From an uncultured Collinsella sp. (GTDB lineage Bacteria; Actinomycetota; Coriobacteriia; Coriobacteriales; Coriobacteriaceae), in NCBI GenBank assembly GCA_944321445.1, contig CALULJ010000010.1:1-56251 (forward strand): DNA of 56,251 nt, read 5' to 3'. Position numbers and translations under genes: made by a program. Below are positions 7,416 to 15,768 of this stretch, piece after piece. Within the stretch, counting starts at the first letter, position 1. Each line of letters opens with the position of its first letter. A model generated the notes under the pieces. The model did not search any database and was not told the DNA's origin. It was given only the letters and a program-made list of their open reading frames with translations.

Positions 7416-9041
7416 CTATTCTTCCAACGCATCATCCACAGCAAAGGTGACCGTGACCGAAGCCCCGCCCGCCTCGGTGTTCGCCAGCGCCACATCGCCC
7501 CCGTGCAGGCGCGTGAGGATGCGCACGATGTTGAGCCCGAGCCCGAAATGGTCGGCGTCCTTCGCCTCGCCGTAGAACGGTTCGCAACCGCGGCGCAGGG
7601 CCTCCTCTGTAAAGCCAGGGCCGTCGTCGGTCACGGTGATTGCAAGCAGATGGCAATCGCCGTCGAGCGCACATGCCATCGCGACGCGCGAACACGCATG
7701 CCCGCAGGCGTTGCTCAGCACATTGCCCAGTACCTCATCGACGAGCGAGCGGTCAACCGAAAGCATCTGGTTGCCCATGCCTGCCGCGTCGAAACTCAAC
7801 GCCAAACCGGAGCGCCGCGCGCCCACGAACTCCTGGGCATGAGCCATGAGCATGCGGGCAAGATCCCCGGCGGGCACATGGTCGCGCACGACCTTGCGAT
7901 CTTCCAACTTGGCGATGCCACCCATGGCGGCTGCGTAGGATTCGAGCCGCTCGACCTGGTCGGCGATGGTTTGCAGCGTGCCAGCGCGCGGTGCCTCGCC
8001 GCGCTCGATGCGCAGCCGGATCATCTCGACCGTGCCCTTGAGCACCGTGACCGGCGTGCGCAGGTCGTGCGCGAAGACGGCGTTCAGACGGCGGCGCTCC
8101 TCAGCCGTGCGCCACAGCTCGCGCTGCGACGCCTCGAGCGAGGCACGCATCTTCTCAAACGCATCCCCCAGGCGCGTGAACTCGCGGCCGGGCACCTCGG
8201 GCGTCACGAAGTCAAGGTCCTGGCGCGCCACGCGGTCGGCGCAGTCGCAAAACACCGTGAGCGGACCGCCCAAGCGCCTGCGGTAAAAGCGGCGGAAGAA
8301 CAGGATGGAGAAGACGATGAGCACAACGAATGGCGAAAGGCCCGCGGAAACGCGAAGCGCAATCATAAGGGGCGTCTCGTACGCCATGGAATCCTGCGAG
8401 ACGAAGTAGCCGATATTGGACACGACGAAGGTGTCGTCGCCTTCGCCGAGCCGAGTAATCGGTCCTTCCACCGGCATGCGCTCGCTGCGTTCGCGCGCGT
8501 CGTACGCCGCAAGGTTGGATCCGTCGATCGAGACGAGGTCGTACGGGGAGCCGTCGCTTTCCTGATAATCTGCCACCGTATAGTTGCCGCCCCAGTCGTA
8601 GATCGTGAGCGACGGGTCGGAGCGGACCATCTTGAGCGTCGCGTATCCAATGGAGGCACCGGTTTCGGCGTTAATCACGCCTCCGGAGCCGTCGCCCACC
8701 AACAAGCCGCCATCCGACCGGTCGCGCATGCCCAGAAACGCGATGCGGTCGGACATCTCGGCCGCCGAGGACAGCTCAATTGCGACCGCGGGGATGAGCT
8801 CGTCGGTCGCGGCATCGTAGACATAGGGGCCTCCCTCGACGTCCACGCGCCCCTTCCACGCCGCGCGCTGGAACGTGTCGTACGCGGACATGAGCCCCAG
8901 TATGAGAACGGACGAAACGACCAGAGATGCCAGCACGCAACCGGCCGCGTAGAGGAAAAACGACCGCATAAGCGGCATATTGTCGAATACGGTGCGCACG
9001 CGGCCGTCGCGCGGCGCGCGCTTCTCCTTCTGGACCCTCAT
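7416..9041 (-). CDS. Sensor histidine kinase
   Basis: 541 residues. Two membrane helices (about residues 22-45 and 235-260) frame an extracytoplasmic domain of about 190 residues of no family I recognise. A HAMP-like segment follows, then the dimerisation domain with phospho-acceptor His325 (FAHDLRTP) and an ATPase domain with the N box NVLSNACGHA, DDGPGF and GLGLN. It phosphorylates the response regulator encoded just upstream: the regulator's TGA and this ATG overlap in ATGA (9038-9041), so the two are translationally coupled. Architecture is VanS-like. The signal is unknown; cell-envelope stress is a reasonable guess. Confidence 0.92.
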   Translation of the reverse strand: MRVQKEKRAPRDGRVRTVFDNMPLMRSFFLYAAGCVLASLVVSSVLILGLMSAYDTFQRAAWKGRVDVEGGPYVYDAATDELIPAVAIELSSAAEMSDRIAFLGMRDRSDGGLLVGDGSGGVINAETGASIGYATLKMVRSDPSLTIYDWGGNYTVADYQESDGSPYDLVSIDGSNLAAYDARERSERMPVEGPITRLGEGDDTFVVSNIGYFVSQDSMAYETPLMIALRVSAGLSPFVVLIVFSILFFRRFYRRRLGGPLTVFCDCADRVARQDLDFVTPEVPGREFTRLGDAFEKMRASLEASQRELWRTAEERRRLNAVFAHDLRTPVTVLKGTVEMIRLRIERGEAPRAGTLQTIADQVERLESYAAAMGGIAKLEDRKVVRDHVPAGDLARMLMAHAQEFVGARRSGLALSFDAAGMGNQMLSVDRSLVDEVLGNVLSNACGHACSRVAMACALDGDCHLLAITVTDDGPGFTEEALRRGCEPFYGEAKDADHFGLGLNIVRILTRLHGGDVALANTEAGGASVTVTFAVDDALEE

Positions 9042-9781
9042 CGCACACCCCAGCGATAGCCGACGCCCCACACGGTCTCGATGGGGTCAACGGAGCTTCC
9101 CGCCTCAGCAAACTTCTTGCGGATGCGGCGGATGTGCTCGCGCACGATCGACGAATCGCCCTCGGCGCTCCAGCCCCAAACCTGCTCGTAGATGAAGGCG
9201 CGGTCGTACACGCGGCCAGCTTTTTTGCTCAGCAGCGCCACGATGTCGAACTCGGTGCGCGTAAGATCGAGCGGGACCGCGCGCGGGGCGGCACCGGGTT
9301 CTGCCGGCGCCTCGACTTCGACCGTGCGCGCGGCGAAGTCGATGGAGATACCCTGTTCGAAGCGGATGCGCGCTTGATTGCCATCATCGGCCCGGCGCGA
9401 CTCGCGCGCCAGGTGCGCCTTCACGCGGCTGCCCAGAACCTGCAGCGAAAACGGCTTGAGCACATAGTCGTCGCCTCCCGCGGCGAAGCCGTCGAGCTGG
9501 TCGGCATCTTCCACGCGCGCCGTGAGGAAGATGATGGGACACGACAGGAGCTCGCGGATGAGGCGGCAGGTCTCAAAGCCATCGAGACCCGGCATGTTGA
9601 CATCGAGCAGCACGAGGTCGAGCGGATCGGCTCCGCCCCGGTTCGCGCGCGCGACGGCAAGCGCGTCCTCGCCGCTTGTTGCCACGGTTGTGCGGTAGCC
9701 TTCCATACGGAAATAATCATCGAGCATGGACGCGATGGCGGCTTCGTCGTCCACGATAAGCAGATGCGGGGTACGCGCCAC
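9038..9781 (-). CDS. OmpR/PhoB-family response regulator
   Basis: 247 residues. The receiver domain has acidic residues at 11-13, phospho-acceptor Asp60 (VLLDVNMPG), the conserved T/A in FLTARV and Lys in VLKPF. A winged helix from about residue 150 includes LTRTEFDIVALL and the C-terminal ETVWGVGYRW. It binds DNA when phosphorylated by the kinase that follows and overlaps it by four bases. A GTG start at 9781 is chosen because AAGGAGG sits five bases upstream; a longer ATG frame to 9853 has no ribosome site. It is divergent from the PG-binding protein gene, so that gene is a possible target. Confidence 0.93.
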   Translation of the reverse strand: MARTPHLLIVDDEAAIASMLDDYFRMEGYRTTVATSGEDALAVARANRGGADPLDLVLLDVNMPGLDGFETCRLIRELLSCPIIFLTARVEDADQLDGFAAGGDDYVLKPFSLQVLGSRVKAHLARESRRADDGNQARIRFEQGISIDFAARTVEVEAPAEPGAAPRAVPLDLTRTEFDIVALLSKKAGRVYDRAFIYEQVWGWSAEGDSSIVREHIRRIRKKFAEAGSSVDPIETVWGVGYRWGVR

Positions 9782-10009
9782 GATTGCCTCCTTAGGTGCG
9801 AAGTGTCGGCGCTTAGTGCGCCCGACTGTGTTTTGCCCCATAGTGGCAGGCATGTGTCAACAATTTCCCTACCTTCGTGAATTGTGGATACGGAACCATA
9901 TGTAGGGCCGGACTGTGGCGGGACGGGCCGTTTTCTTGCCCCGCTCGACACTCCCTTTGCGCATTCCACGTCGATTCTTTGTTGAAGCGGCGTGGCGCAG
10001 GCCCGCCGT

Positions 10010-10039
10010 TCGACATGGATTCCCCTAAATTGCTACACT
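10010..10039 (+). promoter_or_regulatory. Probable promoter of the PG-binding protein gene
   Basis: TCGACA (10010-10015) and TACACT (10034-10039) are 18 bases apart, upstream of the gene at 10123. The whole 340-base spacer 9782-10122 holds no gene and must carry both divergent promoters. Confidence 0.5.
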
Positions 10040-10122
10040 GAAATGCGCACAACACGATTCGATGTCTCGCTTCGCTCCGCGAGCGCGCGGGATTGATCCG
10101 CACCGTTACGAAAGGGGCTCTT

Positions 10123-11028
10123 ATGGAGCCGATTGTCAAGGGCATGCAGGGACCGGCCGTCGAGGACGTGCAATCCCGACTCGTACAGCTGGGATTCACC
10201 ATCGCAGACGACGAGATTTCCGAGAAGCGCTTTGGCGACACCACCGCGCTCGCGGTGTCCTCGTTCAGGGGCAGCAACGAGCTTGTCCCGGGCGACCAGG
10301 TTGACAGCGCGTGCTGGTCGGCGCTGGTCGACGCCTCGTACAAGCTGGGCGACCGCACACTCTACCTGCGCCTTCCCAATTTCCACGGCGCCGACGTGCG
10401 CGCGTTGCAACAAGCGCTAAACGTGCTGGGATTCGGCTGCGGCGGAGACGACGGTTACTTTGGCCCGCACACCGAGGCGGCGCTGCAGCAGTTCCAGGAG
10501 AACGTCGGCCTGTTCGCCGACGGCATGGCGTTCCAGGACACCTTCCGCTACATCGCGCGCCTGCGCCACGTGTGGGAAGGCAAGCCGTCGGTCGTTGAGG
10601 CCGAGGAGCGTATCGGGTTCGCGCGCGCGGCCGAGGTACTGGAGAACTACAAGATCGCCGTGTGCGGCGAGGACCCCATTGCGCGCAGCGTGGCGTCGCG
10701 CATGTGGAATATCGCGTCGGCGACCACCGAAACGAGCGGCATGGTCCTGTGCGACAACGCCGTGCCCACGGGCATGGACCTTGTGCTGGAGCTTGCGAGC
10801 TCGAGCCTGGGTGAGGACGAGGCGCCGCGCCCGACGATCGTGCTCGCCGAGTGCGCCAACCTGACGCAGCGCATCAGCACCGCATTTGCCGCGGCGAAGG
10901 ACAAGCCCGCGCTCATTCGCATCGAGCTTACGGGTATCACGAGCTTTGACGGCGCGTTCACCTCGAGCGACGCACAGACACTTGCCGTCCGCCTGCTCGA
11001 CGGCGTTTGCGCCGCGCTGAACGATTAG
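10123..11028 (+). CDS. Peptidoglycan-binding-domain protein without signal peptide
   Basis: 301 residues. Two tandem PG_binding_1 type repeats: residues 5-65 (VKGMQGPAVEDVQSRL...FGDTTALAVSSFR) and 78-145 (HGADVRALQQALNVLGF...FGPHTEAALQQFQ). The C-terminal 150 residues look like an alpha/beta fold (YKIAVCGEDPIARSVASRM, PTIVLAECANLTQR) but I see no catalytic zinc ligands. There is no signal peptide or membrane helix, so it is predicted cytoplasmic. That pairing recalls mycobacterial CwlM, a cytoplasmic PknB substrate with the same two repeats that regulates precursor synthesis; the match is by architecture only. AAAGGGG precedes the ATG; starts further up lack one. The next gene is tRNA-Gln. 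Confidence 0.8.
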   Translation: MEPIVKGMQGPAVEDVQSRLVQLGFTIADDEISEKRFGDTTALAVSSFRGSNELVPGDQVDSACWSALVDASYKLGDRTLYLRLPNFHGADVRALQQALNVLGFGCGGDDGYFGPHTEAALQQFQENVGLFADGMAFQDTFRYIARLRHVWEGKPSVVEAEERIGFARAAEVLENYKIAVCGEDPIARSVASRMWNIASATTETSGMVLCDNAVPTGMDLVLELASSSLGEDEAPRPTIVLAECANLTQRISTAFAAAKDKPALIRIELTGITSFDGAFTSSDAQTLAVRLLDGVCAALND

Positions 11029-11079
11029 GTACACTGGGTAAGCCGCTTTGAGCGCAATGGCGCTTGAAGCCGGATACAT

Positions 11080-11153
11080 TGGGGCATCGTCCAGCGGCAG
11101 GACCCCGGTTTTTGGTGCCGGTTACGGGGGTTCGAATCCCTCTGCCCCAGCCA
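11080..11153 (+). tRNA. tRNA-Gln (anticodon UUG)
   Basis: The sequence folds into a full cloverleaf. Acceptor arm TGGGGCA (11080-11086) pairs with TGCCCCA (11143-11149), with discriminator G and an encoded CCA at 11151-11153. D arm GTCC/GGAC. Anticodon arm CCGGT/GCCGG with loop TTTTGGT, giving anticodon TTG, which reads CAA and CAG. T arm GGGGG TTCGAAT CCCTC. It starts 49 bases after the PG-binding gene. Confidence 0.96.
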
Positions 11154-11165
11154 CTGCGAATAAAG

Positions 11166-11200
11166 GAAGGCCAGCGGTGAACCCGCTGGCCTTCTCTGTT
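11166..11200 (+). terminator. Terminator after tRNA-Gln
   Basis: Perfect 12-bp arms (GAAGGCCAGCGG, 11166-11177; CCGCTGGCCTTC, 11183-11194) and a five-base loop, followed by TCTGTTAT. Confidence 0.75.
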
Positions 11201-11206
11201 ATAGCG

Positions 11207-11231
11207 GGCTGGGGCAGAGGGATTCGAACCC
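11207..11231 (-). repeat. Inverted copy of the 3' end of tRNA-Gln
   Basis: These bases are the reverse complement of the T arm and acceptor 3' strand of the tRNA at 11130-11152 (shared core GGGGCAGAGGGATTCGAACC). The rest of a tRNA is absent, so this is a fragment. It may be a remnant of a second tRNA gene on the minus strand or a half attachment site. Confidence 0.7.
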
Positions 11232-11237
11232 GCAGGG

Positions 11238-11280
11238 CCTCATTCTGGCAAAGCGCGTGAGCGTCTTTGCCAGAATGAGT
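11238..11280. repeat. Inverted repeat CATTCTGGCAAAG
   Basis: TCATTCTGGCAAAG pairs with CTTTGCCAGAATGA around an 11-base GC-rich centre. It sits directly after the tRNA fragment and before the GTCCCC hairpins, in a spacer with no gene. Confidence 0.65.
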
Positions 11281-11325
11281 CGCAAGGGCGGCACAGCCGC
11301 CCGCAGTGGGAGACCTGTCCCAAAA

Positions 11326-11403
11326 GAGGCCAAAGTGGCGTCTCCCACCCCCGTCCCCAGAGAGGACAAAATGTCCCCTACGACCCCCGTCCCCAATGGG
11401 GAC
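11326..11403. repeat. REP-like GGCCAAAGTGGCG and GTCCCC hairpin block
   Basis: Holds GAGGCCAAAGTGGCG, two CACCCCCGTCCCC-type units and the palindrome GTCCCCAATGGGGAC (11389-11403), which touches the stop codon of the next gene. The same string GAGGCCAAAGTGGCG followed by CACCCCCGTCCCCAATGGGG recurs at 18624-18665. Confidence 0.7.
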
Positions 11404-11404
11404 A

Positions 11405-13234
11405 TTAACGGTCGAGGAGCTTGTCGATGCGGTTCATGCTGGCGCGACGGAAGTCTTCGCTCGTCAGGATTTCTTGCGGGATGCGGATGTTGTCGCGCAG
11501 GGCGCGGCGGAACGGAATGCGCAGCGCAGGCGGCAGGTCCTTTACGAGGCGCGTGAAGTCGCGCGGGATGTCCTGGTTGTCTGCAGCGCTCTCGCCGTTG
11601 CCGCCTGCGCGCACGTGGGCGCGCTGAGCCGCGAGCATGGCACGGTAGATGCCGGCGTGTAGGCGGATCTCGGTGACGTTCACCTCGCGAGCTCGCTCGA
11701 CCAGGCGGGCGCCTTCGCGGTCGATGTCGCCCGCGTAGTACACGTAGTCATAGCGATATCCGATGTTATGCAGATATTCGTCGAGCGCATGGGCGATGAG
11801 AATGTTGTGCCCGGCACCGAAGATTACGCCGCCGATGCGCGTGCCGAACAGACGGATGCTACGCTGACCGCGTAGCAGGGTCACGACCTCCTCGTACGTA
11901 TCGATGTTCTCGACCACGAGGAACGGCTGATCGGCCCCGAGCGTATAGAAACCCTGAAGCGGCGTGAGCTGGCGCGAGGCGATGCGCAGCACGTTGGTGG
12001 TCATCCCCTTGGCTGACATGCGGCGCATGAGGCGCTCGCCGCGCTTGCCCTCAAGGGCCTTCTCGTCGCTGAAAATCTGGAACGCACGCTGGCGGCGCGT
12101 GGCATACGGAATCGTCTCGCCCTCATGAGCCGCAAGCCAGGCGCGCACGCGATCGAAATCGTCGGGGCGCTTCTCGCGCTTCGCAGGGACCTGAGCGTTC
12201 TTTCCTTTGTTCTCAGGGAGCTTGCTACTCTTCGTTGGCCTGGCGTTATCGGCCGTCTGCTGGCCGGCAGGCGTATCGCTCCGTAGGCTCAAAACGCGGT
12301 CGCGCACGGATCCCAGCAGCCCGATACCGCGCCTGATGATCGACGGGAATTCAGGGGCTTGCTTATCATCGCGCTTCTTCAGCGCCTTCTCCTGTTTGCT
12401 GGACGGACGCTTTGCCTGTCCGTCCTGAGCAGCGGCATCGCCTTTCTTGCGAGATGCTTTGGGCTTGCGCGCCTCGTTATCGGCTTTGCGCTCCGCAGCA
12501 GGCTCCTTCGCCTTTGTTTTACGCTTTGGCGCACGCTCTGGGCGGTCGGCATCGGAGCCCGAAGCCGGGGCTTCTTCCTCAATAGCTGCAGGCTCGTCGG
12601 TAGATTCCTGCTCGGTCGTGCGGCGATGCCGACGGCGAGACCGGCTGCGCGTTGCGGGCGCAGACTTGCGCGGAGCCTCCGCATCAGCCTTAGAATCAGA
12701 TAGACCTTCCGCCTCCCCATCGCCGGCACCCGGCTGACGGGACCCCTGATTGTCCTCCTCCGCCGCCTCTTTTGCAGCCTGCACATCTTCTACCGGCACA
12801 GCGGCCTCTTCCTCGCCCGCAGCGTCCTCGGGCTCTTCATCGTCTGCATCTGTCGAGACCTCGTCCGCCTCCTCATCGGACGCGTCCTCCGCCTCCTCCT
12901 CTGCAATTTCCGCCCGCAGCTGCTCCATCACGGCGTCGGCATCAATACCAGCCGCCTCGAAGTGAATCTCGTAGGGACCGTAACCGTCATCACCGGTCTG
13001 GATAAGAAGCCCCGCTTCAATCAACGCATCACGCATCGCGTCCGCGTCCTCGGGTGTGCTGAACGACTTGAGCACGCGAAACAGAGCTCCGCGCTTGATC
13101 TTGGGCTCCTTGCGCTCGAGTAGCGTGAGGGCGAGCACCGAGCGCTGGCGGCTGCTGAGAGACACCTTATCGTCCAGCCACGAGGCAAGGAGTTCGACGG
13201 TTTCGGGGCTTTCGGACAACAGGATGCGTTTCAC
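11405..13234 (-). CDS. Orphan JetD-like (DUF2220-type) Toprim protein
   Basis: 609 residues. Residues 1-100 look like a winged-helix module (LSSRQRSVLALTLLERK). Residues about 105-345 are a highly charged, low-complexity linker, first acidic then Lys/Arg-rich. The C-terminal 230 residues resemble JetD, the Toprim nuclease subunit of Wadjet plasmid-defence systems: RQRAFQIFSDEKAL, then FLVVENIDTY with Glu442, a GAGHN turn, and YYAGDIDREGARLVERA with Asp503 and Asp505, the expected metal ligands. No jetA, jetB or jetC gene lies nearby. A GTG start at 13234 is chosen because GGAGG lies nine bases upstream; the frame stays open to 13453 but that part runs through a repeat element. Function as a nuclease is inferred from family only. 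Confidence 0.75.
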   Translation of the reverse strand: MKRILLSESPETVELLASWLDDKVSLSSRQRSVLALTLLERKEPKIKRGALFRVLKSFSTPEDADAMRDALIEAGLLIQTGDDGYGPYEIHFEAAGIDADAVMEQLRAEIAEEEAEDASDEEADEVSTDADDEEPEDAAGEEEAAVPVEDVQAAKEAAEEDNQGSRQPGAGDGEAEGLSDSKADAEAPRKSAPATRSRSRRRHRRTTEQESTDEPAAIEEEAPASGSDADRPERAPKRKTKAKEPAAERKADNEARKPKASRKKGDAAAQDGQAKRPSSKQEKALKKRDDKQAPEFPSIIRRGIGLLGSVRDRVLSLRSDTPAGQQTADNARPTKSSKLPENKGKNAQVPAKREKRPDDFDRVRAWLAAHEGETIPYATRRQRAFQIFSDEKALEGKRGERLMRRMSAKGMTTNVLRIASRQLTPLQGFYTLGADQPFLVVENIDTYEEVVTLLRGQRSIRLFGTRIGGVIFGAGHNILIAHALDEYLHNIGYRYDYVYYAGDIDREGARLVERAREVNVTEIRLHAGIYRAMLAAQRAHVRAGGNGESAADNQDIPRDFTRLVKDLPPALRIPFRRALRDNIRIPQEILTSEDFRRASMNRIDKLLDR

Positions 13235-13361
13235 AGGCGGGTACCTCCGGCAAAAGCGCGTAAAGCGCGGGCAATCGAATGAACGGTTTGCATCGTAGCA
13301 CAGGCCCCGCCAGGAGCGCAGGAACAGGACACGTACGCGACGGCACACCACAAGGCAGAGC

Positions 13362-13557
13362 GGTGCCTGACTTTTGCAGGTTTTTGCAACTTGTTGATCC
13401 CTGAATTTCGAAGGCGCAGAAAGGGGCACTTGGAACCGAATTCGCCAACTCAATGAGCATGGAAAAGAGGCACTTCGAACGCGCGAAAAGTGGCGATTGC
13501 TCCTAGTCCGTTTTGAAGGAGTCGATAAGTCGCAAAAACCTGCATAAGTCGGGTGCC
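13362..13557. repeat. Inverted-arm intergenic element A (196 bp)
   Basis: Two inverted 41-nt arms, 13362-13402 and 13517-13557, match at about four of five positions; the shared core is TGCAGGTTTTTGC followed by ACTT. The centre of 114 bases holds a direct repeat of AAAG, A or G, then GGCACTT, at about 13422 and 13466. There is no gene between the JetD-like start (13234) and the cstA end (13691), so this element fills most of that 456-base spacer. Element B at 22926-23100 has the same arms. Confidence 0.75.
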
Positions 13558-13630
13558 ATCATGCCGCACACGCCTTACGCATCCCCCAAGCCCCCTCACA
13601 TACGGGGCAATAGCACCGATTCGCGGCAGC

Positions 13631-13667
13631 AAAAGGCCGCCACCCCGACATGCGGGACAGCGGCCTT
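13631..13667 (-). terminator. Terminator of cstA
   Basis: AAGGCCGC (13633-13640) pairs with GCGGCCTT (13660-13667), with an inner CCCG/CGGG pair; a TTTT run follows on the minus strand. It lies 24 bases past the cstA stop. Confidence 0.8.
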
Positions 13668-13690
13668 AGGCAGATACGGCAAGCGAAGTG

Positions 13691-15538
13691 TTACGCAACG
13701 TCCTTGGCGCCGGTGGTGTGCGCGGCTTCCGCGGCCTCGGCCTGAACGTGCGCACGGCCCATCTCGGTCCACTCGGGCTCCTCGTCGGGCAGCGAGCCGG
13801 CCTCCTTAGTGAAGAGCTCCTTCAGGCAGTTGTAGGCAACGATGACACCGAGCACCATGAGCAGGATGGCGAAGACCAGCTGCAGGCCGGAGGTCGCGAT
13901 CACGGCGGTGCCGGAGGCGGCCAGCGCGTTCACGCAGCCGATGGTGCTCTGCACGAGCGAGGTGAACGTGCACACCAGCAGGAAGGCGACGGGCACGTAG
14001 AGCATGAAGCCCTTGCGGCCCGTGCACTTGCAGAAGACGGCGAGCGTGATCATGGTCATGCCGCCGAGCAGCTGGTTGGAAGCACCGAACAGCGGCCAGA
14101 TGTTGCTGTAGCCACCGAAGGCCAGCGCAAAGCCCAGGATGAGCGTGAGCACGGTGGCGACCCAGGTGTTGGAGGCGACCTTGGCCACGCCCGTGAGCTC
14201 GGCCTGCTCGTCCTCGAGCGCGTCGTTGGTCTGGGCGAAGAACTCCTGGAACGACAGACGGCCGATGCGCGCGACGGCGTCAACGGAGGTGAGGGCCAGC
14301 GCCGAGACGCACATGGTCATGAACACGGTGGCGAGCGTCTGATCCACGCCGAAGGAGGTCATGCCGCGGGCGATGCCCTGCGAGAAGATGGAGAACGGGG
14401 TCGCGGCGACGCCGTTGTTGAGCGCACCGGTGCCGGCGGTGTTGAGGTCGGAGAACATGATGGCGGCAATGACGATGGCGAGCACGCCCACGAAGGACTC
14501 GAGCACCATGGCGCCGTAGCCCACGGGGAGCATATCCTGCTCCTTCTCGACCTGCTTGGACGAGGTGTTCGTGGAAACAAGGCTATGGAAGCCGGAGAGC
14601 GCGCCGCACGCGACGGACACGAAGAGCAGCGGGAACACGAAGCTGCCGTTGGCGGCCATCTCGCCGAAGTCGACGACCATGGGCGCGGTCATCGTGGCCT
14701 GGCCGTTGGCGCCCAGCACGAAGATGCCCACGACGGCGCAGACGATCATGACGATCATCATGATGCTCGTGAGGTAGTCGCGCGGCTGCTTGAGCGTTTG
14801 GATGGGCATGGCGGCAGCGAACAGCAGATAGACGGCGATGACGGCGAACCAGCCGAGCTTGTCGAGATACACGGGGAACTGCATGCCCACGGCGAACATG
14901 GCGACGAACAGCACGACGGCCAGCGCGAGCTCGCGCACACCGGAGAGCTGGAAGCGACGGTTGAGCCAACCGAAGGCGATGGCCACGAACGTGAACAGGA
15001 TGGAGATGGTGCCCGCAGTGCCGCCGGCGTAGGACTTGGCGGTGTCCACGGCGCCCGCAGCGTCGAAGGTAGCCATGAAAGTGCCTGCGACCATGTCGAC
15101 GAAGGCGGCGATCACGATGATGGTGAACAGCCAGCTGAAGAGCAGGAACAGACGGCGACCGGTACGGCCGATGTACTTCTCGATAAGCTGGGCAAGCGAC
15201 TTGCCGTTGTTCTTCACGCTCGCATACAGCGCGCCGAAGTCGTGCACGGCGCCGAAGAAAATGCCGCCCACGAGCACCCACAGAAGCACCGGCAGCCAGC
15301 CGAACATCATGGCGGCGATGGTGCCCGTCACGGGGCCGGCGCCGCAGATGGAGCTGAACTGGTGCGAGAACGCGGTGAAGCACGAGGCGGGCGAGAAGTT
15401 CTTGCCGTCCTCCATGCGACGGGCGGGCGTCAGCGCATCGCGGTCGACACCCCACTTGGCCGCCAGCCAGCGACCGTACCCGAGGTAGCCGGCAGCCAGC
15501 ACGACGGCTGCCACCACCACTACGACGATTCCGTTCAT
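13691..15538 (-). CDS. cstA: Carbon starvation protein CstA family transporter
   Basis: 615 residues with about 16 membrane helices. CstA-family proteins take up peptides or pyruvate when preferred carbon is scarce. Seen: the family signature around FSHQFSSICGAGPVTGT, then GAVHDFGALYASVKNNGKS, GALSGFHSLVSTNTSSKQ and GGYSNIWPLFGASNQLLGGM. Start 15538 has GGAAAGGA six bases upstream and gives MNGIVVVVVAAVV; a longer frame runs into the leader hairpin. The gene has a leader of about 225 bases with a promoter at 15769-15796 and a terminator-like hairpin, so attenuation-type control is possible. Substrate cannot be read from sequence. Confidence 0.93.
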   Translation of the reverse strand: MNGIVVVVVAAVVLAAGYLGYGRWLAAKWGVDRDALTPARRMEDGKNFSPASCFTAFSHQFSSICGAGPVTGTIAAMMFGWLPVLLWVLVGGIFFGAVHDFGALYASVKNNGKSLAQLIEKYIGRTGRRLFLLFSWLFTIIVIAAFVDMVAGTFMATFDAAGAVDTAKSYAGGTAGTISILFTFVAIAFGWLNRRFQLSGVRELALAVVLFVAMFAVGMQFPVYLDKLGWFAVIAVYLLFAAAMPIQTLKQPRDYLTSIMMIVMIVCAVVGIFVLGANGQATMTAPMVVDFGEMAANGSFVFPLLFVSVACGALSGFHSLVSTNTSSKQVEKEQDMLPVGYGAMVLESFVGVLAIVIAAIMFSDLNTAGTGALNNGVAATPFSIFSQGIARGMTSFGVDQTLATVFMTMCVSALALTSVDAVARIGRLSFQEFFAQTNDALEDEQAELTGVAKVASNTWVATVLTLILGFALAFGGYSNIWPLFGASNQLLGGMTMITLAVFCKCTGRKGFMLYVPVAFLLVCTFTSLVQSTIGCVNALAASGTAVIATSGLQLVFAILLMVLGVIVAYNCLKELFTKEAGSLPDEEPEWTEMGRAHVQAEAAEAAHTTGAKDVA

Positions 15539-15576
15539 GTTCAATCCTTTCCCCCAGAAGATGTCTCGAAACAAAA

Positions 15577-15607
15577 CAAGGGCCATCGAACGAATTCGAC
15601 GGCCCTC
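15577..15607 (-). terminator. Terminator-like hairpin in the cstA leader
   Basis: On the minus strand AGGGCC, G, TCGAA, TTCG, TTCGA, T, GGCCCT is followed by TTGTTTTGTTT. It lies 40-70 bases before the cstA start and downstream of its promoter, so it would stop or attenuate leader transcription. A second hairpin (GCCGGCCCG/CGGGCGGC) precedes it at about 15617-15641. Confidence 0.6.
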
Positions 15608-15768
15608 GTCCTCTTCAGCCGCCCGCTATGAACGGGCCGGCTGCGTATGCGCCAACCCGTATCAAATAATGTTGGAAATAATAGATAGAAGTCGGACGCG
15701 CATGTTTCGATAACCTTCTTTGCGTTGTTCTGCGAGCCACAGCCCGCATCCCTTTCGAAGCGCTGCCC

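Noticed and set aside
11080-13234. Prophage or genomic island integrated at tRNA-Gln
   Set aside because: No integrase, phage or mobilisation gene lies downstream; only a tRNA fragment and repeats support it.
11405-13234. Complete Wadjet defence system
   Set aside because: Only the JetD-like part is present; neighbours are tRNA-Gln and cstA, with no MukBEF-like genes.
13362-13557. Retron or group II intron reading of the inverted-arm elements
   Set aside because: Retron RNAs need a reverse transcriptase next to them and group II introns have domain V and an encoded maturase; neither is present in the window.
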